Below are positions 43,705-53,060 of a stretch of DNA of 64,000 bases, piece by piece (the stretch's first letter is position 1; every line of letters begins with the position of its first letter). The translations under genes were made by a program, and so were the position numbers. The stretch is from NCBI RefSeq assembly GCF_009834875.1, contig NZ_WVHT01000003.1, forward strand, positions 434,001 to 498,000, given 5' to 3'. Below the pieces are notes generated by a model, which had not been told where the DNA came from, ran no database searches, and saw only the letters and a program-made list of their open reading frames with translations. The DNA is from Hufsiella arboris. GTDB taxonomy: Bacteria; Bacteroidota; Bacteroidia; Sphingobacteriales; Sphingobacteriaceae.

Positions 43705-45114
43705 ATGGAATTACACGATTTTGGCATAGTTGGCCTGGGTGTTATGGGAAGAAACCTTCTTTTAAATATGGCAGATCATCATTTTGCTGTTGCCGGCCTG
43801 GACCTCGATACCGAAAAAGTCGCATCTTTAAAGACCGAAGCATCAGAAGGACATCGCGTTCATGGTACTAATTCGGCTGAAGAATTTGCCGGCATGCTTA
43901 AAACGCCAAGAGCTATCATGTTACTCGTTCCTGCCGGAAAACCCGTTGATTCGGCTATTCATAGTCTTTTACCGTTTCTCGAAAGCGGGGATATTATTAT
44001 CGATGGCGGAAATTCTCAATTTACCGATACCGACCGCCGCGTTACTGAGCTCGCTGAAAAGAACATTCATTTCTTCGGAATGGGTATCTCCGGTGGCGAA
44101 AAAGGCGCTCGATTCGGACCAAGCATGATGCCGGGCGGAAATAAAGAAGCCTATGAAAGGTTGCGTCCGATCTTCGAGGCAGTTGCTGCCAAAGTAAACG
44201 GCGAACCTTGTGTTGAATATTTAGGAAACGGATCTGCCGGCCATTATGTAAAAATGGTTCACAATGGTATCGAATATGGCATTATGCAGCTTATCTCAGA
44301 AGCTTACGATTTAATGAAACGCGGGCTTCGTTTAAGCGATGAAAAAATTCAGCAAACCTTCAGCGATTGGGATCAAAGTGAACTTAAGTCATTCCTGATA
44401 GAAATTACTGCCGAGGTGCTGAACAAGGTCGATGACGAAACCGGCAAACACCTTGTCAATCTCATCTCCGACCGTGCGCGAGCAAAAGGTACAGGTAAAT
44501 GGACATCGCAAAATGCAATGGATTTACAGGTTCCGGTACCTGTAATTGATGCCGCAGTGATGATGCGTGATATATCTACCTACAAAAATGAACGTATCGA
44601 AGCTGAAAAAGCATTTCCATTTGCTATACCTACCGAATATGCAGATAACGCTGACGACATCATTGATTCGATAAAACATGCGCTGTATTTCGCTATGTTG
44701 ACAACGTATGCACAGGGCCTGGCTCAATTGAAGGTAGCATCCAACACATATAATTATGACCTCCGATTGGAAGAAGTTGCCAAAATATGGCGGGGCGGAT
44801 GTATCATACGAGCCGTTTGCCTGGAAGATTTCCGCAAAGCTTATTCAAGGAATCCTGATCTAGCCAACATACTTCTGGACAAGGAAATTGGAGAACAGGT
44901 CATTGCAAGAGAAAAAGCAATACGTTCAGTAGTTAAGCTGGGAGTTGATATGGGAATTCCTTTGGCCGCGCTTATGTCGTCACTGGCATATTTCGATTCA
45001 TATCGCAGCGCACAACTTCCGACAAATTTAATTCAGGCGCAGCGGGATTATTTTGGTGCTCATCAATATGAGAGAACTGACCGGGAAGGAATTTTTCATA
45101 CTCACTGGGACTAA
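43705..45114 (+). CDS. gnd: 6-phosphogluconate dehydrogenase, decarboxylating
   Basis: Oxidises 6-phosphogluconate to ribulose 5-phosphate and CO2. The 469-residue long-form enzyme has the Rossmann opening IVGLGVMGRNLLLNMADHH, GGNSQFTDTDRR and the signature GMGISGGEKGARFGPSMMPGG. The catalytic GSAGHYVKMVHNGIEYG follows and the C-terminal THWD completes it. The long (about 470 residue), dimeric class normally uses NADP. Third gene of the pentose phosphate operon, between rpiB and zwf. Confidence 0.97.
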   Translation: MELHDFGIVGLGVMGRNLLLNMADHHFAVAGLDLDTEKVASLKTEASEGHRVHGTNSAEEFAGMLKTPRAIMLLVPAGKPVDSAIHSLLPFLESGDIIIDGGNSQFTDTDRRVTELAEKNIHFFGMGISGGEKGARFGPSMMPGGNKEAYERLRPIFEAVAAKVNGEPCVEYLGNGSAGHYVKMVHNGIEYGIMQLISEAYDLMKRGLRLSDEKIQQTFSDWDQSELKSFLIEITAEVLNKVDDETGKHLVNLISDRARAKGTGKWTSQNAMDLQVPVPVIDAAVMMRDISTYKNERIEAEKAFPFAIPTEYADNADDIIDSIKHALYFAMLTTYAQGLAQLKVASNTYNYDLRLEEVAKIWRGGCIIRAVCLEDFRKAYSRNPDLANILLDKEIGEQVIAREKAIRSVVKLGVDMGIPLAALMSSLAYFDSYRSAQLPTNLIQAQRDYFGAHQYERTDREGIFHTHWD

Positions 45115-45136
45115 CCTTATTAAGCATTAGAAATTT

Positions 45137-46645
45137 ATGAAAACCGGCAATACAGCAACTCCAGCAATCATTGTAATCTTTGGTGGCACCGGCGATCTTG
45201 CAAAAAGAAAACTTATACCTGCATTTTATCACCTGTTCCTCGAAGGATGGCTGCCAGAAAAGTTTGAAATAATCGGCCTCGGCAGAACCGAGCTTGACGA
45301 CAAATCATATCGCGATCGTTTATTGGAAGGTTTGAAAGAATTTTCAAGAAGCGGAGATCCGGACAATGAGAAATGGGAAAAATTCAGCCAGTCTGTCACT
45401 TATTTCCAGTCGAACATTAACGACGCTGCTTCTTACACACAATTGGCAAAAAAAATCACTGCCCTCGATAAAGAATGGGGAAGCCGGGCAAACAGACTAT
45501 TTTATCTTTCTGTGGCGCCGCAATTTATTGAAGCAGCAACAACCAATATAAACAAGGCGTCGCTCGCCGACGAACCAAAAGCGGATAGAATTATCATCGA
45601 AAAACCGTTCGGCCACAATAAAGAAACAGCGATTGCTCTGAACAAACTCCTTACCAGCACCTTCCAGGAAGAGCAGATTTACCGGATTGATCACTACCTC
45701 GGAAAAGAAACCGTTCAGAATATCCTTGCATTTCGTTTCGCTAACGCGCTTTTTGAACCCGTGTGGAACAGAAACTATATCGATTTCGTGCAAATTACCG
45801 TTGCCGAGCAGGTTGGTGTTGAGGATCGCGCAGACTATTATGACACGTCGGGTGCATTGCGGGATATGATTCAAAATCACCTTTTGCAAATATTATGCAT
45901 GGTTGCCATGGAAGCGCCCGTTTCCTTTGAGGCTGAAGAGATAAGAAATCGCAAAGTAGATGTGCTGCGAGCCGTACGCAGGCTGAAGCCTGACGAAGTA
46001 CATAAATATGCCGTACGAGGGCAATATGGTCCAGGGTGGCTAGAAGGCAAAAAAGTTCCTGGCTACAGACAGGAAGAGAATGTTGACCCGCAATCAAATA
46101 CCGAAACATTTGCCGCAATCAAATTTTATCTTGATAACTGGCGCTGGCAAGATGTTCCATTCTACCTGCGAACAGGAAAAAGAATGCAGGAAAAAACGTC
46201 GACCATATCAATCCAATTCAGGCCCGTTCCTCATTCCACTTTCTCTGGAAGGCAGGCAGACAGCTTAATGCCTAACAGGCTGACCATTAACATACAGCCT
46301 CAAATGGATATTCGTCTGCGTTTTACAACAAAGCGGCCCGGCCTTGAAATGGATCTTAACCCAGCCGATATGATCTTTGATTACGATACTTGCTCCACTC
46401 AAACACCGGAGGCATATGAAACACTTCTGCTTGACGCCATGCAGGGTGATGCCACTTTGTTTATGCGGTCAGACCAGGTTGAAGAGGCATGGGATGTAAT
46501 TACGCCTATTTTGGAAACCTGGGAATCACGACCATCGCTTGATTTTCCGAATTATGCAGCAGGCTCATGGGGACCGGAAAATTCGGAAGCTTTAATAGCG
46601 AGAGAAGGACATGTTTGGGCATTAAACGCTCACTTAATCGATTAA
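45137..46645 (+). CDS. zwf: Glucose-6-phosphate 1-dehydrogenase
   Basis: First enzyme of the oxidative pentose phosphate pathway. The 502-residue protein has the coenzyme fingerprint [19 protein letters not shown] (GxxGDLA), the substrate site [13 protein letters not shown] with the catalytic histidine, EKPFGHN, and the LRTGKRM block near residue 350. The start at 45137 follows gnd by 22 bases. Cofactor preference cannot be fixed from motifs alone. Confidence 0.97.
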   Translation: MKTGNTATPAIIVIFGGTGDLAKRKLIPAFYHLFLEGWLPEKFEIIGLGRTELDDKSYRDRLLEGLKEFSRSGDPDNEKWEKFSQSVTYFQSNINDAASYTQLAKKITALDKEWGSRANRLFYLSVAPQFIEAATTNINKASLADEPKADRIIIEKPFGHNKETAIALNKLLTSTFQEEQIYRIDHYLGKETVQNILAFRFANALFEPVWNRNYIDFVQITVAEQVGVEDRADYYDTSGALRDMIQNHLLQILCMVAMEAPVSFEAEEIRNRKVDVLRAVRRLKPDEVHKYAVRGQYGPGWLEGKKVPGYRQEENVDPQSNTETFAAIKFYLDNWRWQDVPFYLRTGKRMQEKTSTISIQFRPVPHSTFSGRQADSLMPNRLTINIQPQMDIRLRFTTKRPGLEMDLNPADMIFDYDTCSTQTPEAYETLLLDAMQGDATLFMRSDQVEEAWDVITPILETWESRPSLDFPNYAAGSWGPENSEALIAREGHVWALNAHLID

Positions 46646-46654
46646 CAGCACACT

Positions 46655-47377
46655 ATGATCCGAATTTTTGATAACACTGAAGACTTAAGCCGCGCGGCTG
46701 CAGATTTGTTTTTACAGGCCGCGACAGAATCAATCAGCCAAAACGGACAGTTTAATGTCGCATTAACCGGTGGATCGTCTCCTGTAAAACTCTATCAATT
46801 ATTGTCCCAGCCCCCATACAGCGAACAGATTCAATGGGATAAAGTGTTTGTATTCTGGGGAGATGAACGTTGGGTTCCGCTTGACGACGAACGTAGTAAT
46901 GCAAAAATGGCCTATGAAACGTTGTTGAATCATTTGCCGGTCAAACCGGCAGGGGTTTTTCCAATGTGGGCCGATAAAATGCAACCGGCGGAATTCGCTG
47001 AACGCTACGAACAAACGCTTAAACTTCACCTTGGCAGTAATCCCCAGTTTGATCTGATTCTTTTAGGAATGGGTGACGACGGCCATACTGCTTCACTGTT
47101 TCCCGGAACGGATGTGTTACGTGAAGAGTCAAAATTAGTAGACGCCTATTATCTCGTTCCACAGGATATGTTTCGCGTTACATTAACTGCGCCGGTTATT
47201 AACCAGGCAAAGCATATCGCGGTTATCACTTACGGTGAAAAAAAAACGAATGCTTTGTATGAAGTTTTGGAAGGCGAGAAAAATCCGGAGAAGTACCCTT
47301 CGCAACTACTTAATCCCAGAGGCGGAGACATAACCTGGTTTGTCGACAAAGAAGCGGCTGCCAAGTTATCTTCATAG
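46655..47377 (+). CDS. pgl: 6-phosphogluconolactonase
   Basis: DevB/NagB-fold hydrolase (240 residues) that opens 6-phosphogluconolactone made by Zwf. Recognised by ALTGGSSPVKLYQLL, WGDERWVPLDDERSN and LLGMGDDGHTASLFPG. It follows zwf by 9 bases and completes the oxidative branch in the operon. It ends 15 bases before the convergent epimerase gene; no terminator hairpin is visible in that gap. Confidence 0.96.
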   Translation: MIRIFDNTEDLSRAAADLFLQAATESISQNGQFNVALTGGSSPVKLYQLLSQPPYSEQIQWDKVFVFWGDERWVPLDDERSNAKMAYETLLNHLPVKPAGVFPMWADKMQPAEFAERYEQTLKLHLGSNPQFDLILLGMGDDGHTASLFPGTDVLREESKLVDAYYLVPQDMFRVTLTAPVINQAKHIAVITYGEKKTNALYEVLEGEKNPEKYPSQLLNPRGGDITWFVDKEAAAKLSS

Positions 47378-47392
47378 CTAAACTGCCGAAAT

Positions 47393-48241
47393 TCATGTGA
47401 GATCGTTCAACAAGCGTTCGAATGTGAATTTCGGTTCATATCCCAATACCTCCTGTGCTTTTGCCGGCACATAAACCCGGTCGATACTGCCAGGAAATGT
47501 CCAGCCCTTCGAATTATATACTTTTTCAGCCTCCGGAAAGTATTTCAATATCACATCCCTGGGATTTTCTTTCAGAGCAGCCAGATCTTCTTTTATAAAC
47601 GGCGAACCGCTTGAGATATTAAAAATCTCAAAATCGCGGAATGTATGCTCCATCCCCAGCCTCAAAGCTTCGGCGCCGTCTCGTTCATCCAATCCACGGT
47701 ACAAACGATGATTAACTTTAAGATTTTCGGGTTCAGGCAAAAATCGCCCGACGCGGTATACAGAGGCTTGCAGTCCTTCCTTGTAGAAAAAGTCTTTACA
47801 TAATTGTTCGGCTGTCTGCTTGGTGATATCATAAATGTCCCTTGGTTCAATTTGCAAAAATTCATCAACCCAAACCGCCCGTTCAGAATTAACCATCGAA
47901 CTCCCATAGATGGAAGTAGTGCTTGTAAACAGGAATTTTTTAACGCCATTTTTAACGCAGGCGTTTAATAAATTAAGCGTTCCGAGGATATTTGTTTCAA
48001 CAAAATCTATTCTGGGATAATTGAGCTCATAGTGTTTACCGTGAATTGCCGCCGTATGAATTACGACATTTACAGATTTCGTTATTCTTTCAACAGCTTC
48101 CTTATTTTGCACATCTATATCGACGTCAGTAGTTTGCGCAGGACTAATATCCGCACCTAAAACATCATATTTATGAGATCGCAGGTGATTGACAAGTGCC
48201 GAGCCCAATTGACCAGAAGATCCCGTGACTAATATTTTCAT
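47393..48241 (-). CDS. NAD-dependent epimerase/dehydratase family protein
   Basis: Extended short-chain dehydrogenase of 282 residues. The NAD-binding motif GSSGQLGSALVNHL is at the N-terminus, followed by the DISP...DVDID block, HTAAIHG, the SDR catalytic Ser/Thr region SIYGSS and the YDITKQTAEQL Tyr-x3-Lys. Its nucleotide-sugar or other substrate is not evident. The frame opens 13 codons upstream, within the preceding gene; ATG 48241 (MKILVTGSSGQLG) is the natural start. It is the last gene of the minus-strand run starting with the D-lactate dehydrogenase-like gene. Confidence 0.9.
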   Translation of the reverse strand: MKILVTGSSGQLGSALVNHLRSHKYDVLGADISPAQTTDVDIDVQNKEAVERITKSVNVVIHTAAIHGKHYELNYPRIDFVETNILGTLNLLNACVKNGVKKFLFTSTTSIYGSSMVNSERAVWVDEFLQIEPRDIYDITKQTAEQLCKDFFYKEGLQASVYRVGRFLPEPENLKVNHRLYRGLDERDGAEALRLGMEHTFRDFEIFNISSGSPFIKEDLAALKENPRDVILKYFPEAEKVYNSKGWTFPGSIDRVYVPAKAQEVLGYEPKFTFERLLNDLT

Positions 48242-48269
48242 TTGCTGATTTGGAGTTGGCCGTAATTCA

Positions 48270-49748
48270 TCATGCTGCAAATCGATTGCTTCCTTTTCTT
48301 GATTTAACGATGGTAAGTGCTAGCAGCGTTATCGCCGTTAGTAAATTTGCTATCGCAAACCAGTCGCCGAACCTTGTGTACAACGTAGCGCTTCCACCTA
48401 ACGAAACATTTCCAATCAATAACGCCGTCTGTCCTTCTGAGCTATTTTTCTCATAAACAACGCGACCATAATAATCGCTGATCGTCAACCTCCCCTGCCG
48501 AGCTGTTCTAACTTCTGAAAATCCGTTTTCAACACCTCTTAATATGGCCATCCTCGAATGCAGCCAGTCGTCTTTGGTAAAATCCCAGGCTGGAACGCAC
48601 AAAAAGTTCAGCTGCATAAGTCCATACTTTCTAACGTACCCACCAAAATCCATGTCCTTACATATTGCGGTGCCAGTTTGCAGCTTATTAAACTTAAACA
48701 CCCCTATCGAATTTCCGGGATTAAACTGAGTTTCCAATCCCTTAATCAAATGTGCTTTGTTATAGTCTACTTCGGTTAAACCGGTATTGCTTACCACTAA
48801 CGACGAATTATGAACTTTTTCTCCGGAATAATCAGCGCATCCTATTACCAGATATACATTATTTTGCATTGCCAATTCCCGGATTGAACTTACTGTGGCA
48901 GATTGGTTTTGCTTATCGATGTCAATAGCTCTCTCAGGTAACACAATTAATTTAGCTCCGCTGGCGGCTGCCTTCGCTATCAATTTTGAATACTCATTCA
49001 AAGCAGCTTTCGACTTAAGTGTATCAGGCGTATTGGAACGATTATGAAATTTTTCATCGGCAGAGATCAAGCCGACCTTAAGCTGTTGTTTGCTTTTATT
49101 CCCTGCCTGAAGCCGAATAAATCCGTAAACTAATACAGCAATTATCGTTAAAACACTGGCTACAAGCGGTTTTCTATACCTTGAAAAATGGTTACGATTT
49201 ATCCACGCAATTGAAATAACTGAAGAAAACAGTGAAAGTATAAACGTAATTCCTAACACTCCGGTTAATGATACAATCTGAATAAGCGGAAGGAAATCAG
49301 CTTGCGTATAAGCAATACTTCCAGCAGTCCCATCAGGAGAAATTGCAAACATTAAAAATTCAAACCCTGTGTAAATGACTGGAAATGCTAGAACAGCAGG
49401 CCAGCCGTTGTTTTTTCGAACAATAAAGCGTGAAGCTAAAACTAGCAGACTGGAGATCAATGGGATCAGGATAGTATAAATTACAGCTGGCACCAGTGTC
49501 ATTATGCTTATCAAATAAGTTAGCCAGCTAAGTCGGCCGATTAAAAAAGCAAAGAATGAAACTGTAAAGGCGACTTTTGCAGCGTCAGTATACGCGACAA
49601 CTAAAACTGGAACGGGCGCAAACCATAACAAGGCGGCCAATTGCCCGTCTATGCCATTTGAGAAATACAATAACACTCCGGAAATTATAGTTGCCAATAA
49701 CCGGGTAAGTCTTTTATTTAAAATCGTAGGTTTGGCTGAAGCTTCCAA
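48270..49748 (-). CDS. Apolipoprotein N-acyltransferase-like / nitrilase-domain membrane protein
   Basis: 492 residues with about six N-terminal membrane helices (roughly residues 15-210), a carbon-nitrogen hydrolase domain at about 225-460 and one C-terminal helix. This is the Lnt architecture. The catalytic Glu is in VLPERAID, Lys in DYNKAHLI and Cys in TAICKDMDFGGYVRKYG. The Cys is followed by KDMDF instead of the C-Y-E of classical Lnt, so it belongs to a variant branch and may transfer or cleave something other than lipoprotein acyl chains. No other Lnt is in the window. Downstream of the CrtD-like gene by 54 bases. Confidence 0.82.
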   Translation of the reverse strand: MEASAKPTILNKRLTRLLATIISGVLLYFSNGIDGQLAALLWFAPVPVLVVAYTDAAKVAFTVSFFAFLIGRLSWLTYLISIMTLVPAVIYTILIPLISSLLVLASRFIVRKNNGWPAVLAFPVIYTGFEFLMFAISPDGTAGSIAYTQADFLPLIQIVSLTGVLGITFILSLFSSVISIAWINRNHFSRYRKPLVASVLTIIAVLVYGFIRLQAGNKSKQQLKVGLISADEKFHNRSNTPDTLKSKAALNEYSKLIAKAAASGAKLIVLPERAIDIDKQNQSATVSSIRELAMQNNVYLVIGCADYSGEKVHNSSLVVSNTGLTEVDYNKAHLIKGLETQFNPGNSIGVFKFNKLQTGTAICKDMDFGGYVRKYGLMQLNFLCVPAWDFTKDDWLHSRMAILRGVENGFSEVRTARQGRLTISDYYGRVVYEKNSSEGQTALLIGNVSLGGSATLYTRFGDWFAIANLLTAITLLALTIVKSRKGSNRFAA

Positions 49749-49802
49749 ATGGTTTATTATCTAAACTACCATTAATCAACAAGTTACAAAAATCAGTTAC
49801 AG

Positions 49803-51263
49803 CTAATTTATTAAATCGGAAACTATTTTTGCTGACAGCAGAGCTAATGGAATACCGCCTCCCGGATGCACACTTCCGCCCGCGAAATAAAGTCCTTTTA
49901 TTTGGGATGAAAAATTTGCATGCCGCAAAAAAGCCGCAAATAGATTATTAGAACTTGTTCCGTAAAGTGATCCCTGGTAAGATGACGTTTTTTCCTCGAT
50001 CGATCGCGGGTCGAGAATCTCTTCACAGGTGATCAACGACTCAAGATTCACGTTAAGCATGCGGGAAAGCTTCGCGATAATATGCCGCCTCGAAACCGCA
50101 ATCAGATCGTCCCAATCTTGTCCGCTATTTGACGGCACATTTATCATGACAAACCAATTTTCACAACCCGGAGGCGCATCATCCGGTTTAAATTTCGAGC
50201 TGATATTGACGTATATCGTGGGATCTTCATCAACGGTTTGCTCTTGCCAGATGCTGTTAAATTCCTTTTCATAATCATTACTGAAAAAAATGTTATGCAA
50301 ATCTAATACAGGAAATTGCCGTGATATCCCCCAGTAAAAAATCAATGCAGAACTGCTTCTCTCCTGTTTAAGCATTTTTTCAGGCGCTATAACATTTCTC
50401 AGTAACCGCTTGTATGTGAACCATACATCCATATTTGAAACGATTATATCTGCAGGCAGGGTTTTACCACCAACAACCACTCCCGTGACTTTATCATTGC
50501 TGTATTCAATTTTTTCCACTGGCGAGGAAAAATTAAATCGAACTCCGATCTCTTCCGCCAGTTTAACGAGCGACAAGGTAATGGCATACATTCCGCCGTC
50601 CGGAAAATAAGCGCCATAATGCTGTTCCAAATGAGGAATAACATTTAAAGTTGCAGGCGCTTTGTATGGATTTGACCCATTATAAGTGGCATACCTGTTA
50701 AAAAATTGCTGTGTCCGCTTGTCATTAAAAAAGCTTTTGTTCGCCAAAGCCATGGTACGCAATGAGTCGATCTTGCCAAGTTGAAAGATCGATTTGATAG
50801 TATTCCAATTTAAGTATGTGGATAGCTTATGAAGCGATTTCTCAAGAAATACATGATTGGTTATTGAGTAGATCCGCGCACTGTTTTTTAAGAAGCGATT
50901 TACAGACTCAGTTGTATCAGAAGTTTTAGCTGCAATTTCGCCTGCTAATTTTTCCTGATCTGAAAAAGCCGAAATCATCGTTCCGTCTTCATAAAAATAA
51001 TTGCAAACGACTTCCAGCTTCGTATAATTAAAATATTGCCGGGGATTTTTACCTGCTAATAAAAATAGTTCATCCACGTATTGAGGCATGGTAAAAAGGC
51101 TCGGACCAGCGTCAAACCGGTAGCCATTTATGTTTATAACAGAAAGTTTACCGCCTGGATGGTTATTAGACTCAAAAACCTGAACATCGTATCCCTTTAT
51201 CCGGAGCCTGATTGCAGAAGCAATTCCGGCGACTCCGGCGCCGATAATAATTGCTTTTGGCAT
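49803..51263 (-). CDS. crtD: CrtI/CrtD-type carotenoid desaturase
   Basis: FAD-dependent oxidoreductase of 486 residues. The dinucleotide motif IIGAGVAGIASAIRLRIKGY opens the protein, with PGGKLSVININGYRFDAGPSLF (two blocks) following. The C-terminal FAGGSVHPGGGIPLALLSAK completes the phytoene-desaturase signature. Details such as MPQYVDELFLLAG and NRYATYNGSNPYKAPATLNV (two parts) look like the Bacteroidota 1-hydroxycarotenoid 3,4-desaturase CrtD more than CrtI. No other carotenoid gene is adjacent, so substrate assignment is inference. Directly abuts the upstream D-lactate dehydrogenase-like gene. Confidence 0.8.
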   Translation of the reverse strand: MPKAIIIGAGVAGIASAIRLRIKGYDVQVFESNNHPGGKLSVININGYRFDAGPSLFTMPQYVDELFLLAGKNPRQYFNYTKLEVVCNYFYEDGTMISAFSDQEKLAGEIAAKTSDTTESVNRFLKNSARIYSITNHVFLEKSLHKLSTYLNWNTIKSIFQLGKIDSLRTMALANKSFFNDKRTQQFFNRYATYNGSNPYKAPATLNVIPHLEQHYGAYFPDGGMYAITLSLVKLAEEIGVRFNFSSPVEKIEYSNDKVTGVVVGGKTLPADIIVSNMDVWFTYKRLLRNVIAPEKMLKQERSSSALIFYWGISRQFPVLDLHNIFFSNDYEKEFNSIWQEQTVDEDPTIYVNISSKFKPDDAPPGCENWFVMINVPSNSGQDWDDLIAVSRRHIIAKLSRMLNVNLESLITCEEILDPRSIEEKTSSYQGSLYGTSSNNLFAAFLRHANFSSQIKGLYFAGGSVHPGGGIPLALLSAKIVSDLIN

Positions 51264-52247
51264 TTAAACTAAGCAGTTAGCATTTGCAGCACCTTCCCCT
51301 ATATCGGCAGCATTTTGCAACGTCGTCGCCGCAATTTCATGTAGTGCTTCAGTAGTAAAGAAAGCCTGGTGTGCAGTAACGAGAACATTTGGAAAACTCA
51401 TTAACCGAAGGATCATGTCGTCGTCGATAACACTTTCTGACAGATCCCGAAAAAAAAGCTTTTCTTCCTGCTCGTAAACGTCGATACCCAGATATCCTAA
51501 ATGGCCGATTTTTAATGAGTGAATTACGTCTTTCGTGCAAATAACAGCTCCGCGGCTTGTATTTATCAGCATGGCGCCGGGTTTCATTTTTTGCAGGTTA
51601 TCCTTATTTATCAGATGGCGCGTTTCATCTGTAAGCGGGCAATGGATGGAAATGATGTCCGACGAAGTCAGCACTTCGTCAATGCTGGTAAGTTTGATAT
51701 ATTCGGGTGCGGCATTCGTAACAGGATCATAAGCGATAACCCTACAGCCGAAACCGTTCATGATCGCAGCGAAAGCTACCCCTATTTTTCCTAACCCGAT
51801 CACTCCGACAACTTTTCCGTAAAGGTTAAAACCCGTTAAACGTTCCAGCGAAAAATTCCCTTCCCGTACCCTGTTATAGGCTTTATGGGTTTTTCTATTC
51901 AACGTTAAGATCATTGCCACAGCATGCTCTGCAACAGCTTGCGGCGAGTAGGCAGGCACGCGTGCCACATGTATGCCAAGCTCCTTTGCCGCTGGCAGAT
52001 CAACCTGATTAAATCCTGCACAACGCAAAAGCACTGCTTTAATTCCAACGTTAGCCAGTTCTTCCAGTGTTTCTCTGTCCAGATGATCGTTTACAAATGT
52101 GCAGACCGCATCGTGCCCCTTTGCCAAGACCGCCGTTTTTTTTGTCAATGCGCTCTCCAAAAAAGTAAGCTCATGATCGAATTCGCTTTTGATTGACTCA
52201 AATGAATCTTTGTCGTAAGATTTGGAGCTAAAAAAAATCAGTTTCAT
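51264..52247 (-). CDS. D-lactate dehydrogenase-like 2-hydroxyacid dehydrogenase
   Basis: NAD-dependent D-2-hydroxyacid dehydrogenase, 327 residues. It has LLRCAGFNQVDL (catalytic Arg environment), the GLGKIG NAD motif, the HCPLTDETRHLINK stretch, NTSRGAVI, and the C-terminal catalytic His in VTAHQAFFT. The GIDVYEQEEKLFFRD block is typical of fermentative LdhA. It makes or consumes D-lactate. First gene of the minus-strand ldh-crtD-lnt-epimerase run; a TAGTTTCG box just upstream is a one-mismatch -7 candidate. Confidence 0.92.
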   Translation of the reverse strand: MKLIFFSSKSYDKDSFESIKSEFDHELTFLESALTKKTAVLAKGHDAVCTFVNDHLDRETLEELANVGIKAVLLRCAGFNQVDLPAAKELGIHVARVPAYSPQAVAEHAVAMILTLNRKTHKAYNRVREGNFSLERLTGFNLYGKVVGVIGLGKIGVAFAAIMNGFGCRVIAYDPVTNAAPEYIKLTSIDEVLTSSDIISIHCPLTDETRHLINKDNLQKMKPGAMLINTSRGAVICTKDVIHSLKIGHLGYLGIDVYEQEEKLFFRDLSESVIDDDMILRLMSFPNVLVTAHQAFFTTEALHEIAATTLQNAADIGEGAANANCLV

Positions 52248-52362
52248 AGGCGCTGTTTTATACGAAACTACGGATTTTAAGACTGATTAGTAAGAGTTCA
52301 GGAAATTTAACCGCCTGTTATCATGAATTCACCGAAGCTTTTCATCAGGTAAGCGAACAGGG

Positions 52363-52394
52363 ATTGATGCGCTTTCGCGGCAAGAATATCTTTG
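52363..52394 (+). promoter_or_regulatory. Promoter for the LiaI/LiaF-like gene set
   Basis: ATTG (52363-52366), a 20-base spacer and an exact TATCTTTG (52387-52394), 18 bases before the ATG at 52413. The TTG that opens the longer frame lies inside the -7 box. Confidence 0.65.
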
Positions 52395-52412
52395 ATTCAA
52401 AATCAATTGGAA

Positions 52413-52781
52413 ATGAACTTGGAAAGCAAAAAATCGCAAAATGGCAGCGCCGCAGTAGGCTTCGCCATGTTAACTGTCGGAGGTATTTTATTAGCAAATC
52501 AAATGGGTGCTAATTTCCCGGGATGGCTTATCAGCTGGCCGATGTTATTGATAGTTTTAGGAATTGTTTCTGGTATCAAACACCGGTTTACAAAACCCGG
52601 AGCGTTTATTTTACTAATTATTGGCACAGCGTTTTTGCTGGAAAATTACTTCCTGGCAGCTCATATATCGGTTTTATGGCCAATGTTATTAATCGGCTGG
52701 GGAGTATGGGTAATCTTAAAACCTTCTAAACAGCATACTTGCTGGAGACGCAGTCAAATGAATAATAGCGTTGGCAGCTAA
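52413..52781 (+). CDS. LiaI/LiaF-like membrane protein (DUF5668), short form
   Basis: 122 residues with three or four hydrophobic segments in two similar halves: FAMLTVGGILLANQMGANFPGWLISW (two blocks) and FILLIIGTAFLLENYF then VLWPMLLIGWGVWVIL. This GxxLLxNxxG...WPxLLIxxG pattern is that of the N-terminal module of LiaF-like proteins. It lacks the LiaF C-terminal domain. Start ATG 52413, because the upstream TTG is within the promoter. A terminator separates it from the longer LiaF-like gene downstream. Confidence 0.85.
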   Translation: MNLESKKSQNGSAAVGFAMLTVGGILLANQMGANFPGWLISWPMLLIVLGIVSGIKHRFTKPGAFILLIIGTAFLLENYFLAAHISVLWPMLLIGWGVWVILKPSKQHTCWRRSQMNNSVGS

Positions 52782-52826
52782 ACGGCCTTTACGAGGATTT
52801 ATATCCCACTATATATATTCAATGAC

Positions 52827-52860
52827 AGCCGCACTGAGAACCAGCGCGGCTTTTATTTTG
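52827..52860 (+). terminator. Intrinsic terminator after the short LiaI/LiaF-like gene
   Basis: AGCCGC/GCGGCT stem (52827-52832, 52846-52851) with a 13-base loop, followed by a T-rich tract. Confidence 0.7.
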
Positions 52861-53011
52861 TTAAACTTTTTAGCGTTCGGCTATCTATCCAAAGACAAAA
52901 CAAAATCCCTGTAATCCGCCGACTTTTAAGAAATTCAAAAACTCCGGTCAAAAATTTCACCGATCATTTTCCTTACTTTACCGAGTAGATGCGTAACCCG
53001 GCATGCTGTGT

Positions 53012-53043
53012 GTTGTTAGATGTTTTAACAACTAATACATTTG
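53012..53043 (+). promoter_or_regulatory. Promoter for LiaF-like-LytS-LytR operon
   Basis: GTTG (53012-53015), a 20-base spacer and an exact TACATTTG (53036-53043), 17 bases before the ATG at 53061. Confidence 0.65.
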
Positions 53044-53060
53044 ATGTAAATATTTAAATC

